Positions 43,696 to 57,305 are shown, numbered from the stretch's first letter. The stretch: 64,000 nucleotides of DNA from Cyrtodaria siliqua (GCA_037043455.1 JAWPHD010011188.1:1-64000); one strand, 5' to 3'. The notes: generated by a model not told the origin, from the sequence alone. Numbers and translations are program-made.

Positions 43696-45341
43696 TTGAA
43701 ATTTGTTGCGGGTGGGATGTCACGATTCATAAGACACGCCATAAGAGCTACGATTCTCGCAGCTAGACTTGCACATACCGGTGCATAAGTACCGCACAAT
43801 CAAACATGAACTATGCTCGCTCTATAGGTTTAACCTATTTCATATTACTGCGTATTTAGCCACGTGTGTCACAGAATGAACTAGGAAATAATGGTTTGGG
43901 CGTAACGTTTGCTATAAAATTCATTGTCTTCTAGTTTTGGCCGGGATTGCTCGATTGTTGCTTTGTTTGGAGCAGAAGTGGACGGCGAAATGTGGTCAGT
44001 ATTTATTTTATGAACTTTTATTGTACATTTGTATTCAGTGGGCGGCGCCATCTTGGTTGGCGGTTACGACATCCGGTTAGCTTCGATGTTTCTCAAACAT
44101 TAACTTGAGACTAGCATATGATTTTGAAGTAACTTTATTAGATGTAATTATTGTAATTGATCATTAATTGTAAAACAGTATTAATTTGATAGCGGTGTAT
44201 CATAGGTGCATTAGTTAACGTTGGCGTATAACTCAGTGACTGTAATACACGATTGAATTGATAACATTGTATATTAGGTGTATTAGTTAACAATGAGATG
44301 AGTGACAAGTATAAATGTTCGACGCGTATACATGGCGTTGTAGAATATACTTCCATTGCTACTTATCATAATCGGAGAGTGGCTTGCATATATTTATTAG
44401 ATAATGATTTGTTGGTGTAATGATAATTATATAAGATTGGTGGGTTTATGAACCGAAATCTAAAACGTATGTATTATTACAGCCTAACCCGTCCGGTGCA
44501 GATAACCCGGACCCGTCCGGTGCAGATAACCCGTCCGGTGCAGATAAGCCATCCAGGTTTGGATATAAGCCTCCCGGAGTGGAGCTAAGCCTCTAGGTTG
44601 TGTAAGCCCTTTAGGTGATTCGACACTAAAATCAACATACACTCAAGTGATATGAAAACGCAACACGGGAATTTCCGCTATATATTGTATGTACAATATG
44701 CTGCTTTTAATCGAATGGTACATGGCTACGTAAGACCTTTCCTTTTGGAAAAAATACTAAAACAACAAATAATACAGCAAATAGTATTCCTTCAATGTTT
44801 CATTATATGACGTCATGAGCGGTGGAGATGGTCCCCGTACCTGTCCAACATGGCCAGGTTATATAATCGACAACCCCCGGGACACGAGGTGGGCCCGTTA
44901 TCAGTCCTCACTGGAGGAACATCATCCACAACCTCAGTGGAGGTTAACCATCATTATATCGCGTCATCAACACTTATAGAAGGCATTTGATGACAATCAC
45001 CCATTGGATTCGCGCATCATCATCTTAATGAGCTCTCGCGCATCACAGTTATCGCGCTAGATCATAGATCAACATTGTTATAACTTTAACAACACGTTAG
45101 TGTCGTATATAATCAGTCGACACAATCAGTATTTGTGATAATACTAAGAACGTCTTAAACGTTCATGAGAACAGTCTTTTCATATTTCATCTGTGTATTG
45201 GCTTGTTTTGTTTTTTTGATAATTGTATATATATTTAACATATTTTAAAAGTTGCATTAAACTTATGTAAATGCATTCACCGTCATTGATTCTTTCCTGA
45301 GTTAGCCCCAACCACTAGGGTCATCCTGCGACAGTTATCAT

Positions 45342-48300
45342 ACCCTGTAAACTATAATTTTAAATACAAATATTTATTTTTGTTGGCAAATCATGTTATC
45401 TTTATTTCATGTATTGGTTTAATTTGTAATATATTTAAACATAATAACATGATCATTACTATTGTTACTTGTTCTGGAAGGTAGTATCACGCTCTGGTTT
45501 AAACATATTTTATCGAGTAATTGCACACGTGTTTGCAAATGTGTTGGGCCAAGAGTTCTACAACTTAAGTTATTGCCCTTCCCTATACAGTTTGATTACA
45601 AAAAGAAATAGCATGATAGTTTAATACACGTTAAACAGATTATAACGACAATTATAGAACAATGCATGACCTAAGTTAACACATACATGAATAGAAAATG
45701 AGAGGAAGAAATGAAAAGACAGTTGGAGAAATCTCATAGAAAATCAAATGTGAACAAACTGAGTTTTAACAGAACGCTTGGTATCTTTTATGTATTTTTG
45801 CACAGCTCACGTTCATTATTGCTTATAACTTATCAAAGTTGAAACGGTCGAGTTGAAACAAAAGGTTACGCATTTCTTCACTAAAATTAAACACAAAAAA
45901 AATAATTGGAAACATAGCATTCAAGGACCACATTCAACCACAAACACGCACAGAAACAAACAACAATTACCAGATTACAAAGATGAATAAAGGGCAAGAT
46001 ATGACATCACAAACATAATAGGGTTGACAATAGGGCTACCGCCTTGGAACGGTCAGTGACGGAAACGGCCGCTGGTGTCAAACGTAACACGCTTTGATGA
46101 AAAACATGAACACGTAATTATAAGATTCTTACACGCTGCATGAACAGATCCATATATTAAAATCTATGAGAGCGTTAAGTTTGTCACAGTCAGCTCCTAT
46201 AGATAGTACCTGCTGTATGAACAATTAGTGACATATGTTGCGATTTGGATCACTGATGTCACTAGTTGTTGTTTTTATATCAGATTTTTAATTTAAAGTC
46301 AACCGGTGTGACAATAGGATCTAATAGGGTCGACGACCGATACAAAAACGTGGGTTTGTTTAGAATATAGTTTTCCCAAAAACTAACTGAAGCATTGGGA
46401 TGTCTGTAAACTTTACATAAACGATTGTTCTCGGTCTTTGCCTGTTATCCAAATTGCATAATCTGTTCAAGTTCAGTTATTCTTCGCGAGTACAATTATG
46501 TTTTCTCGATATATAAACATTACTCTATACAATGTGCGAATACGTAAACTTTATTTTATTATAACTAGACACAGTATCTTTGTATATTGTTCAAAGCAGA
46601 CGAAATTATTTTTAAAACAATTCCGAATTAAACTTCCTTCAAATCCATTCCGCATGTTGGTTGTAACTTTTATACGTAGTACGGTATATGAAAATAACCC
46701 CGTGACATATGTTGCGATTTGGATCTCTGTGTTCTTGCACGATAAACCGGTTCTTTTATTTACATAAACACGCCGAATTTATTTTAGCGGGATACATATT
46801 TGACGATGTATGGAATTTTTAAATATTTTCTTCTATGTTTTAAATGTTGTAAATATAGCTTATGATGTGTCTCTTCCTCTAATTCCAATAGATTGTCTCC
46901 AAGCCATGTATTTAGGACGTTATAGAGTAATTTATAATCATGAAAGGTTAGTGTTTGTTCATGCATTATTTTACCGATGCGTATGTTTTTTTGTATACGC
47001 GACAGTTTAAACGTATACCTAGTCAGTTTGTATTTTGTAACATCACCAATGCAATAAACATATGACGTTAACTATATAATATCTGCTTTTTTTGTTGGAA
47101 TTATTCAGGGGTTATACGTTCACAAATACATCTAAATTATGTAGGAAATGAAATGTTTATTGAATACTATACGTGTTTAGATCGAAGTTTATACGTATTA
47201 ATCTCTTGTAAACATGTTCAAGAATGCTTCAGTTCATTTTACTATACACCCGTTTGCATAACGGGGCTTATTATGGTGTGGGGATGTCCGTCCGTCCGTC
47301 CGTCCTCAGTAAGCAATTACGCATTCCGGACGATAACTTTGAAACCTTTAATACCCACACCCATAAAACTTCATATATACATTGGTCCTAAGTGAGAGGA
47401 GAAACTCTTTTATTTTTGAGGTCAGTAGATTAAAGTTCATGGTCGCCATAACCTTATATGGCAACAAACATTCTGGAGAATAACTTCGAAACTTTACAGA
47501 AATAGTACCGGTGTTAAAACATAATGGCCCGGGTGCAAGGCAATGCCACAATGCTCTTCCCACTGGAATACTGTACAGATAGTATTACTTGGAAATGTAG
47601 ATATCTACAGATAGACTTCTCTTTATACTCAATGACTTTGTTCTATGAAAACCACATGTGTGATTGATTGTGTCTTCACACGAATCATCATTGAAGTCGC
47701 AATAGTAGCAAGGGTACTGGTGCATTTTAGCTGAAATGAGAATTAATTCTTATTTAATTCTTATTTAAAGCAATAAAACGTTTTCAACTGTTTGTTTCTA
47801 AATTCAAAATTGTACTGAATATTAATGAAATATAAGCGTTTCGGTATGCACGTCTACTTCTAATGCTGTATAAAAACACTGTAGCTTTTTCAAGATTAAA
47901 CTGTGGCACATGCGTAAAAGTACTATAACAACAAACTGCAGCGCTTATAAAAAGAAACTGTCACATTTTGATTTCATCGAAGGATTTTAAATACATTTAA
48001 CTGGCATGAAATTAGATTATTGTGAAGATTACTTACTTACATCACCTAATAAACACATATTGAGATACAACACTTTGTGGATGATCGGAAAGAGATATTA
48101 AGAATATATTTCAAATTTGTCAAAATATGATGTACACAGTGTGAAGTATGGGTATGTAGATAATTACCAACAATGACTATATGCATATGACGAAACTGAA
48201 GGATATTTCAATTGTTAATTGATTTGAAGCTACTTTTCTATCCAAAACTCGCTTTGTTTACATTTTGTCTGCTCATACGTCATACGATTCACCGGTGATC

Positions 48301-48413
48301 ACAACAAAACTGTGTCTAGTTATACTAAAATACAGGTTACGTATTCGCACTTTGTATAGAGTGAACACGTACTCCCGCAGGTGCAGAATTGTCAATTCTA
48401 TACGTAGTTGTTA
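45342..48413. other. unit B right arm, non-coding
   Basis: It aligns with 25096-26892, 27569-28666 and 30826-30974 of unit A, skipping A-specific insertions. It contains the shared old terminal-repeat copy (45900-46085). Homology to unit A stops after 'tacgtagttg' at about 48413. Confidence 0.65.
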
Positions 48414-48528
48414 AACCATCAATTTACAAACACTCCATTAAACATTATAAAATAAGTTTGTTTCGGTTCGGTAGTATATCAAAGACAGTTAAATTATCTT
48501 TAATCATTACGTGGTCCGAGTATTAACG

Positions 48529-48586
48529 TTCATACCCCATCGAACCCTTTCTCCAAGAAGGGAAACAGGGTTGGCTGGGGTATGAA
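48529..48586. repeat. short hairpin, TTCATACCCC arms
   Basis: 'ttcataccccatcgaaccct' is mirrored by 'agggttggctggggtatgaa' around a loop of about 18 nt. It may be the fused termini of a MITE. The surrounding 48414-49269 shows no gene apart from short chance frames. Confidence 0.55.
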
Positions 48587-49269
48587 ATAAAACCTAAATT
48601 TCGGCTTAAAATGTTTGCATATTGTAATATTAAAAAATTGAATATATTAGGTAATTTTAAACAGGCTATCGCATTTTTTCAGAAAAAAATGTTTTTGAAC
48701 GTGCTTTATTGTCGAAATATCCGTTATAAAATCCTGCTAATATAAGCTTTCCCATCGCTTAATGGAATTAAGGCGGGACTACGTAATGGTAGTTTATTTT
48801 GTTGAGAATTCTTCTGATGTTTCAGTGTAAAATGGAAATTTGAAACGGCTCTGGGGGTTTTGCTGAACATCAATCGACAAAAAAAGCAATACTGACATAA
48901 CAAATGAGTATTGTATGTTCAGAATAGTGTCCCTCACAGAAACGATAAATGCATTATAATATAATGACATGTATATAACGCCTCTCATGGGATCTTGATA
49001 TACGAGAAGTGATACCAACTTCCAGAACAAGTTACTCTAGCAATAATCCTATTTTATAGAGGATCTTTCATTAGTGCCTGTTTATTATTGAAATTATCAA
49101 ACGAGTTGGATGAAATTATATGATGCGAGATTGTGCCGAGCATCATATCCATTTTATCCAACGAGTTTAATAAATTCAATATTCGGTAGGCACGAATGTG
49201 AGATTAATGTTAGATTCTATTTATCACATACTCCAAAAAAGCATCATACGGAACATGTTTTATTGTTGT

Positions 49270-49495
49270 ACCCTTCGGCAGCTGATGTTTATATGGGTTT
49301 TGTATTTGTCCATGGTTAACAGACTTTTAATCATGTTGTTGACGATAAGCATGCATTACGACTTCAATTCCTAGTGAACTCGTCTAAAAAAGAAAATGGT
49401 ATAAACACATATTTTGCAGCGTTAAAAGGTTACCGTTTTACTTGTTGAAATGACGTTTTCCTATATCAGTCTACTGAAGTGTAGCATGCGTTAAT
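49270..49495 (+). repeat. 225-bp inverted repeat, right copy
   Basis: Reverse-complement counterpart of 19215-19435. The pair brackets the whole tandem duplication. The shared protein-like stretch is frameshifted between copies. 49496-50884 carries a partial internal repeat ('ataatggattgaaacttca', 49939 and 50052) and no gene. Confidence 0.6.
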
Positions 49496-50884
49496 ATTTA
49501 CGGGATCTTTACTTCCGGGATATTTTACGGAGCATAATGAAAATGAAAGAGTAAGTGAAACTGAATGAAACCGCAAGTATTGGAATGGAATAAGTGGTGC
49601 AAATCTATATTTTCATGGAATAATACCCATAAATCCACGAATATATAACTAGAAAGATTAGTGTTGAATCGGTTTTATTATAATGCGGTATTCCCGTAAT
49701 CCTGATCGTTGATAGTGTTGTCTGTATCCAAGTTAAAGTATGTATGAAGCCTTGAAACTCGCAGATTACTTACTTATTGAACTGAAACTTCACACATGCA
49801 TTTGGCATCGTTAGAAACTCCTCAAATCCAGTTTCTATAACTCTTGATTTTATTTTAACAAAATAAGTAAGCTTGGTTTAAGTTTGTAATCTTGGTTAAA
49901 TTTTGCATGTAAGCTTACATCTCACAAACTAATCTACATAATGGATTGAAACTTCAAATGTGCATTCTGCATCCTAAGACAACACCTCAGAGCCAGGTTC
50001 TGTAACTCTCTGTTAAAGTTTGTATATAAGCTTGGAATTCGCAATCTACATAATGGATTGAAACTTCACGCATGCATTATTCATCATAAGACCACAACAA
50101 AGAGCCACGTTACATAACTCTTTGCTTCTATTTTAACAAAATTAAGGCCCCTTTTTACTTAATAAAAAAGCAGTTTCACCTTGTCCAGTCACTTTAAAGA
50201 ATGATTTCTAATTTGTATCGATTTTCATTTGAAGGATTATATCAATAAAACCTTGGCAATGTTTTAAAATAAACAATATTGACGCATTCATTATGTAGTT
50301 ATTGCTTTTGATAATTTAAAATAACAACACTTATTTCAGCTTGATGAAAATACAACAAAAACAATAAAGTTTGCATTCCTATCAGTTCACAGACCAACAG
50401 TCATGTTTATTTACTTATCGCCAGCTTTTTTACGCTTGCGTAAAACCTTGCTTGTTTCCTATATATAACGTTTTCGCTTGATGGCTCATCGTATGTTCAT
50501 ATACGATGGTCCGAGTGGACTTCTTCGTATGCCACCGAACAACGGAACTACGTCGTTGATTTCCGTAATCCGGTATTTTAAACAGTTACGGAAATCCAAT
50601 GCACAACGATTTGAACGAAAAGGACCGAACGATGAATCGACCTTCAAATTATATTTATTTCACTAGTTTACTATGATACATACATTATTGCTTTATTACA
50701 CTCCCATATCTCAAGTTACGTGATAATTCAATTATGCACTTTCTTGCCTGATGAAGAAGTGATCTTATACATTTGACATTATTCAGCAATGGTTGATAAA
50801 TCAAAAACAATGCGGAATTCCTCGGCGTGTATTGTGCATAAGTTAACTGACGTCATGAAAACAAAACAACAATATGCTAGGACT

Positions 50885-51000
50885 AGTCGGCCTGGTGTAA
50901 GACTAATGTGACTGGGTTGAGTATAATGCCATGTGTCAACCACGTGGTATTTCAGTGTGGCGTAACATTGAGCTCACTGATACACATAGACAACGTCGTC
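50885..51000 (+). mobile_element. SINE tail fragment (family 3)
   Basis: 'ggtgtaagactaatgtgact', 'cacgtggtatttcagtgtgg' and 'gagctcactgatac' match the tail of the SINE at 43300-43545. The tRNA-like head is absent. Confidence 0.55.
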
Positions 51001-51642
51001 ATATGACTGAAAGAGAGTTAAAAGCAACGATAACCTCATACCGACATACCAGTATACAGTTTAATGCTATTGTTTCAACCTTACCAGAGATGATACTGAC
51101 TTGTAGCGAGTTTTGTTGTATAATAATACCATAAACTATTTATTAAATCTCTTGATGTCTCCATGTGCTATAGGGACACAGGGACATCTTGAGTTTTCTA
51201 AAAACTCGCGGAGTCCCGTTTGATTTTCACATAACTTCAAGTTGCATTTTTTCAATCATTAGTATTAATTTAAGAACATTATACAGTGAGTTTTTTTTGC
51301 ATGCTAGTATTACTATCTGGTTATAATGTACCACTAATGATATGTAAACCTATGGTAAAATAAGTAGAAAAACTGAAAACTCAAAATTGTCTTCAATTAT
51401 ATGCAAGCAAGTTTAAAGTCAAAATGAACTGGGTTAAAACATCGAGACAATTTAATGCTTGATAAAATCTTCAAAATTGTCTTGTGTCCCTTATATTGAA
51501 ACAGCTGAAACTTATCCTACGGTTAAAGGTTATCCGACCTTTGTTCACCTTTGTTTGTTAACATACAGAAAACCTGAGCTAAAAATAATTCAGTCTGGTC
51601 CTGAACGCTACCTGCATTTTTCTTACTACATCAGTTGACATA

Positions 51643-54556
51643 TCGAGGGTTTAACGCGAAACTATTGTAACTCACTTTTAGAAAATTTTACAGGAGAAGC
51701 AAAAAACATCTTATTTTCATCATAAATGCATTTAAGAACTTTATTCTCTGGCATGTAAAAAAGAAATGGTATCCATTTATGATTTGAGAACAAAAGAAAT
51801 AATTCATGTAATTCTGTACGAGATATTTAAGAAATACTGACTTACAATAGTTTCGCGCTAAATATTTGAAGATATAGATGAAATTTTTCAGGGCGAAACT
51901 ATTGTAACTAAAAAAATTTAGCAGTTATTCATACATTTTTTCAGATTTTTTTTTCAAAACTACATACTTCAATGAAAACTATTGGACAGTATAGCTTTAG
52001 GCAGTAAGTTTGTATGTAAAGGCTCATTTTGGACAAACCTAAGAATGGTATGCAACCCGAAATCCCTTAAGTTCTTTTTATCTTTATTTTAAGTTTAGTT
52101 TCACAGTTGAAGCATACATCAGTTATCATTATCTTCCTTTTATATAGTTAATATTAAATAGTTTCCCTCTTCATTAAGTTATATGAGAACTAATTTGACT
52201 TTATAATTGTTTTATGCGAAACTATTGTAAGTCAATATTATTTTAAATATCTGATTTTTAAACAAACGATACAACGAAATATGCTGTAGACAATACTTGT
52301 TATAGACAATACTTGTTATAAAGATCATTTAATGTAGTAAAGTCACACAATTCAGACAAGATGACGATAAGAACACTTATATGGAGTGCAATATCTTATA
52401 ACTAAAAAGTGTTTGTAAAAATTACTTATGGCAAGTGGCTATTTTAACAAACACGTTTTTTGTGGCAATTAGCTTATTGTAGGGACAATGGATTTTACTG
52501 AATAGGTGAAACTCTAGCTTCTTGCACCACTGTGTCTCCTCTTTCAGTTTAGGAGGTGAGGTGGGGTGTGTTGTTTGTATAGGGATGGGGTAGGGGTGTT
52601 GGAAGTAAAAACTTTAAGAATTGGACCGCATGAGCATTCCAGTATTATTAAACTTGACTGAATAATCCCATATAAAATAGTGTCTTAGTTGCAACTGCAC
52701 AGTATGACTTAATGTATTTAAAAATCATTGCGTCGGGTTAGTTTTTTCCAAATATCTTGCATGTTTTAAATAATTCTTTATAATTAATTCAAAGCAATTG
52801 TTTTTACATATTAATTGTTGATTATATTACACCAACACTATATTTAAAACCTATGACAGAAGAAAGAAGTAGAATTTGAAATTATATTTCCTTTAATATA
52901 CTTATATGCAAGCAGGTTTAAAGTTACACTTATAATGGATTCATAATTTAAACTTTGATGAATACTTCAAGATTGCTATTGATCCCTTTAATGCAAAGCA
53001 ATTGGTAAAATATGTACCTTCCTACATACCTACCCACTTATGAAATCTTGGGCAGGGAAACTGCAAATTGTTTATTAAGGATGGCCTAAAGAGTTTATAC
53101 CAGCCCATTATAAGTATTACTTACTGCTTTATATAATAGATGAAACTATCCTGGCGAAAAAGATTTTAAAGTTGTTTTTCATATTTATGTTGTTCTAAGT
53201 AATTTTCGGCTCCAATTTTAATATTTTAGGCTGTTTCTATTGGCTATGAATCACCTGAACTTGGATACTAAGAACAATCAACATTCGCAAAGTAATGGGA
53301 AAACTTTCTCATCTTATTAATACTAGTAAATAATTTATAAGGTAATTATGAAATAATTAATTACTAATCAATTAAAAATCCCTAAACACATGAGCGTAAG
53401 TAATATTAATAAAACAGTGTTGTTTTTCATTGAACTTAGAGAAGCAACTAAAATTTCTTCTCAATTACCACAAATTCAAACTCAACAATCATTGTTTGAG
53501 AGAGTGATGTGTAAAACTTGCTTAATATTTTAACATTATAAGCTTTGAAGTATAAAACAATTTGTCCACTTTACAGATAGAAATACTTAAATTGTGTCGC
53601 GAAAAATTTCAAACATCATTAATTTTACCTAATTAGACCCCGGAAAAAAGAAACTTACTCCTGGAATTCACAAATAAATGAAAATCTGTAAATAAACCGC
53701 ACTAAAAGTTTAAAATATTAATCTGTTTCATGACTTTGTACATCCTATCAATACTTACACAGAAAAACATACGTGCACATGATGTTTCGGCAATGTTTAA
53801 AAAAAACTTTTCACAATATATATTTTTACCAGATGAACAACACAAAATATAAAAGTTCATTAACCTCATATCAGATTGCAAAGCTTGTAAAAAAAGGGGC
53901 TTGGCAATAATTATTAATTCTTCTGTGGAACCACTGATATCCCTAATTCTGTGATCCCAAGTGTAGGCTAAAATGAATAAAAACCAACCTTACATACTTT
54001 CATTTCCACGTTTTTAATACAAATAACCTTTAATGTCTTAAGAATGGTATGCAATAAAACTCCTTAAAGTTCTTCAATCTTTAATTTAACTTATATTTCA
54101 CATAAGAAACATAGAGCAGTTATTATTACCTTCATTTGGAATAATTATTATGTAAATATTGTAAAGTTTAATGAAAATCAAATTTGACTTACAATAGTTT
54201 CGCGCCAAATTATTTTTGAAAGCAAAACTAATGTAAATTATTATAATCTTAAATAAATTTGCAAGAAACAACATGATTTTGTTGGCTATAAACAATCCCT
54301 TATATGAAGATTTAATCAAAAACAAATGCAAAACTGTTTTAAATGATTTAAAGCTGAGTTACAATAGTTTCGCTTTTAAAAAAAAAAGCTGTATGAGATA
54401 CAATAATATGACACATTGTAGTTTTCTCCACCAAATTTTAGAAACTAGTTCTAATATTTTGTGACATTATAAAGGGTCAGTATCTGATAAGGATTATGTA
54501 AAAAAATCATTTTCAGAAAAAAAGTGAGTTACAATAGTTTCGCGTTAAGCCCTCGA
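51643..54556. mobile_element. 2.9-kb TIR element with internal copies of its terminal motif
   Basis: The left end TCGAGGGTTTAACGCGAAAC (continuing TATTGTAACTCACTTTT) is mirrored by a right end differing at one position. TA flanks both sides (51641-51642, 54557-54558; ATAT is also possible). The core GCGAAACTATTGTAA(C/G)T recurs inside at about 51842 (inverse), 51893, 52213 (direct), 54187 and 54356 (inverse). An internal direct repeat 'aagaatggtatgcaa' lies at 52035 and 54043. AT-rich, with no transposase; the frames present are short and unconvincing. Probably a non-autonomous DNA transposon. Confidence 0.75.
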
Positions 54557-54602
54557 TATGAGGTGTTGACGCTATTTGCCATAGTTTGCGAAGAACCTGG
54601 TT

Positions 54603-54785
54603 TAATCCCCTAGCGGCCATTTGCAACTAACGGTTCCTAGGCGGTACCCATATTGCCAGCCTGTTCATGTTTGTGGTGCTGTTTCTTCTTTTAATCCTTG
54701 TAATTGTTGTTTGTCTTGAATGCAAGTTTTGGTTGGCTGTGTTCTGTGAATGCCACTTTTCTCCTCTTTGACTATTATACTTAAT
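54603..54785 (-). repeat. dispersed terminal repeat, degraded copy
   Basis: 'gcggccatttgcaactaacg' and 'ttcctaggcggtacccatat' match the reverse complement of the repeat at 15905-16215, ending near 'gaatgccacttttctcc'. 54786-55569 beyond it holds only a small hairpin (gtcagaattgtaac ... gttgcaattctgat, 54965-55020). Confidence 0.5.
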
Positions 54786-55569
54786 TTAACTAAATTATAT
54801 TGATCGTATTTCGCAGAACCTTGGCTAACAGTATTTACTGTTTCGTTTCACGTTTTCATAATCTGCCTTTAGTTGATAAAACTAGTCAACCATACTGAAA
54901 AAGATTATAAGAATCCATCATGACTCATGAGTATCCATGTGAGATAGGGACATCTCACCCGAGGGTCAGAATTGTAACTAGGGACGAGGATCTGTCTAGG
55001 TCCTGGTTGCAATTCTGATCCTGTTTTTAAGATTGTATAACATATTTATGAAAAGTTTATAAAAGGCCCACTCTAATTTGCGATTTCTGTCTATTGCGTT
55101 TTCTTATAACACGACGTATTTCAGAGTCGTTATATTTAAGTTATCAGAACCATTATCCAGAAACGATCAATCGTTTAACAAATGAGTAAATTTAGTTTAC
55201 TAAAATCCGCTTTATCTTTTATCCAAACACCCCTTGCGCAATATGTTTATACATGTGGCTATACCGCCCCATTTTTTACGATCGCGTACACGGCTAAAAA
55301 AGCCTCCATTTAGGTAGAGTCATATAATTTTTTCGTGAACAATAAACCGCACATATCTCTACTAAACGAGACTTTTCCTCCGCCGCTACTGACAAAATGA
55401 TTCTTCATGCACTTTCAGATATTACCTCAATCAATCTGTGGTCAGTTTGGACCGTGATTCAATTTTTGAAGCAAAGAACATGAAAAATTTCTGTCGACTA
55501 TGTAGGTCGTAGATTGCTACTTGTCGAAATATACTATTCCACTGAAAGTCAAGTACATCAATCTCTGAT

Positions 55570-55760
55570 GGTGGGTAAATCGTTATGAGGTTTACCACCA
55601 CTAATTACATGTCAGCCTCCGAGGTGTATCGAATGTAGTTCCTACAATAAAAAGTAATCCCTTCTATTTTGATGAAAACGGGCATTATAAGTAGGGGAAA
55701 ACTGCCCATTTCTATTCGAGTTTGTGGTTGTATGTATAAAAAGCGTATTAATAATAAATA
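55570..55760 (-). repeat. dispersed repeat shared with 63340-63510
   Basis: 'cctccgaggtgtatcgaatg', 'taaaaagtaatccctt' and 'gaaaactgcccatttctatt' align with 'cctccgaggtgtag', 'aaaaggtaatccct' and 'aaaaactgcccatttctata' at 63.4 kb. The orientation call is arbitrary. Confidence 0.5.
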
Positions 55761-56130
55761 CTCATAAAGGTGATCCTTTGAGAGCAACAAACACAATTAA
55801 GAGAATAAAGCAGCAGACTCGGTTGTATTGAGTCTGTTCATGAGAAGTAATGAAAGAAGCAACACTTCTCACGCCCCCTAGCACCGGCTTAAGCGGTAAT
55901 CTACTTCAAAGCCACCTATATTGGGCTCGTTGGTCCCAAAGGACCAGCAAAAAATAACACTACTGATTCGTAGCACGGGGAGACTTTTTACAGCCGCCAC
56001 ACTGCACTAAACGAACGCTAGTGTGAATGTTAATAAATACTGATAAAAGTGATCCTTTGAGAGCAACAAACACAATTAAGAGAATAAATCAGCAGACTCG
56101 GTTTTATTGAGTCTGTTCATGAGAAGTTTT
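55749..56130. repeat. 95-bp direct repeat pair, 283 bp apart
   Basis: 'gtgatcctttgagagcaaca' to 'ttgagtctgttcatgagaag' occurs at about 55770-55849 and 56049-56136 with few changes. The spacer has no reading frame of note. It may be a solo duplication or the LTR-like ends of a short element. 56137-56610 shows no gene. Confidence 0.55.
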
Positions 56131-56615
56131 ACTGGATCACTGATGAACATTTTCGAAATGTCGACTCTTTGCTTACACTTTTGAGCAATGAAAACAGTCA
56201 ATCAATGAAAACAGCTGTACCCTTGACTTGTTTAGTAAACAAACAAGAACTTTCTTACATGTCTTGTGACCCCACCTTTTCTGGTGATTTTTCAAGTGGA
56301 AAATTTGTTTTCTATATGAACATTACACTGCTGCATTATCCATACTTGAGTTGAATTTGCAGCAAATGTTTAATATGTAACACTTTAACATTGTGTTTAA
56401 ATAATTAGTGGTATAATATCTATGAGGAGAAAAAGAATTACTAAGTTGCTCATTGTTTTAAGTTGCTCATTGTTTTAAGTCGCCACACACCACATTTCAT
56501 GTTAATGTAGATTTCGAAACAATTTGCATTATTACATATTGTATGTTACGTTGAGCGTCATTTGATTACAGTTAAAACAATGTGATATCATTGAAACTAT
56601 CGAGAGAGGGTCATA

Positions 56616-57305
56616 CACTACTCAACTTTTATAATCGGTCACCTTTCAAAGAATTACATATCTTTTAATAATTCATATTTGATGAAAGAAGGGAAGCTGT
56701 AGACAGAAATTCGTTGGTTCTTCGTATGGCGCGTCTAAAGTATGCAGTGGCCAATAGCCTAGTAGTGGCATAGTAGCTTGAATGGAGTACCATTGAGTAC
56801 TAGGGGCAGGCTGTTTCACAGCAATAGACAATATCAGAAGACGTATCAGCAATGTCCCAGAAACAGTACAATCCGAAGGAAAAAAGAGAAAAATCAGGTG
56901 AACTGCGGGTGAACAGCGAGAGTCGTCGCAGAAACGGAATATACAGCGAGGCTTCAGCAGAAAGTATGTCAGAACAGATCACCATCTAGTAGGAGGGACA
57001 ACAGCAGAGCTGGCGGAAGACGGAGTGAGGGGAGGCGAAAGAAAGGAGCAGATAAAAGGGGTTGAGAAGGTGGGCCAAATTTTTTTTAAAAAAATCAAAA
57101 AAAAAAATCATATTTTCATTTGAAATTTTAATTGGCGTCGTTTAGAAAATATCGCTAGCGATTAATAAAACTTCATCTGCCTTGACTGGACTAAAACCTT
57201 GATGATAAACAATAAAATATTGTTATGTGTTTCGGTGATTTCAGTTTTTAGTATTCGTGTTATTTTCAAAAAAACTGGGTGACCGATTATAAAAGTTGAG
57301 TAGTG
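56616..57305. mobile_element. 690-bp mariner-type MITE with perfect 28-bp TIRs
   Basis: The left arm begins CACTACTCAACTTTTATAAT (56616-56643) and the right arm (57278-57305) is its exact inverse. TA flanks both ends (56614-56615, 57306-57307). The interior does not encode a transposase. The TA duplication and TIR length fit the Tc1/mariner group. Confidence 0.8.

Larger units (their letters stand above)
39981..45341. other. 5.36-kb block present in unit B and absent from unit A
   Basis: Unit A reads 'gaatttcccagtcccaatcaaaat' straight into 'cataccctgtaaac'. Unit B has this block between 'cccagt' and 'cataccctg'. No long reading frame is recognised. It includes a SINE (43300-43545), a tRNA-like SINE fragment (41280-41365), a hairpin (41587-41717), a CA microsatellite and a GTCCGGTGCAGATAACCC short repeat (about 44490-44545). 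The last about 700 bp look LTR-like, but no matching LTR is seen at the left end. It could be a composite insertion or a deletion in unit A. Confidence 0.6.

Noticed and set aside
43545..43799. Frame with a Cys-Val run
   Set aside because: It is the translation of a CA microsatellite.
49097..49172. Apparent palindrome 'aaacgagttggatg ... catccaacgagttt'
   Set aside because: The outer 'acgagtt' parts are direct and not complementary; only a weak inner stem remains.
49110..49319. 69-codon plus-strand frame beside the inverted repeat
   Set aside because: It has no recognisable motif; only its 3' part overlaps the repeat, and conservation with the other copy is nucleotide-level and frameshifted.
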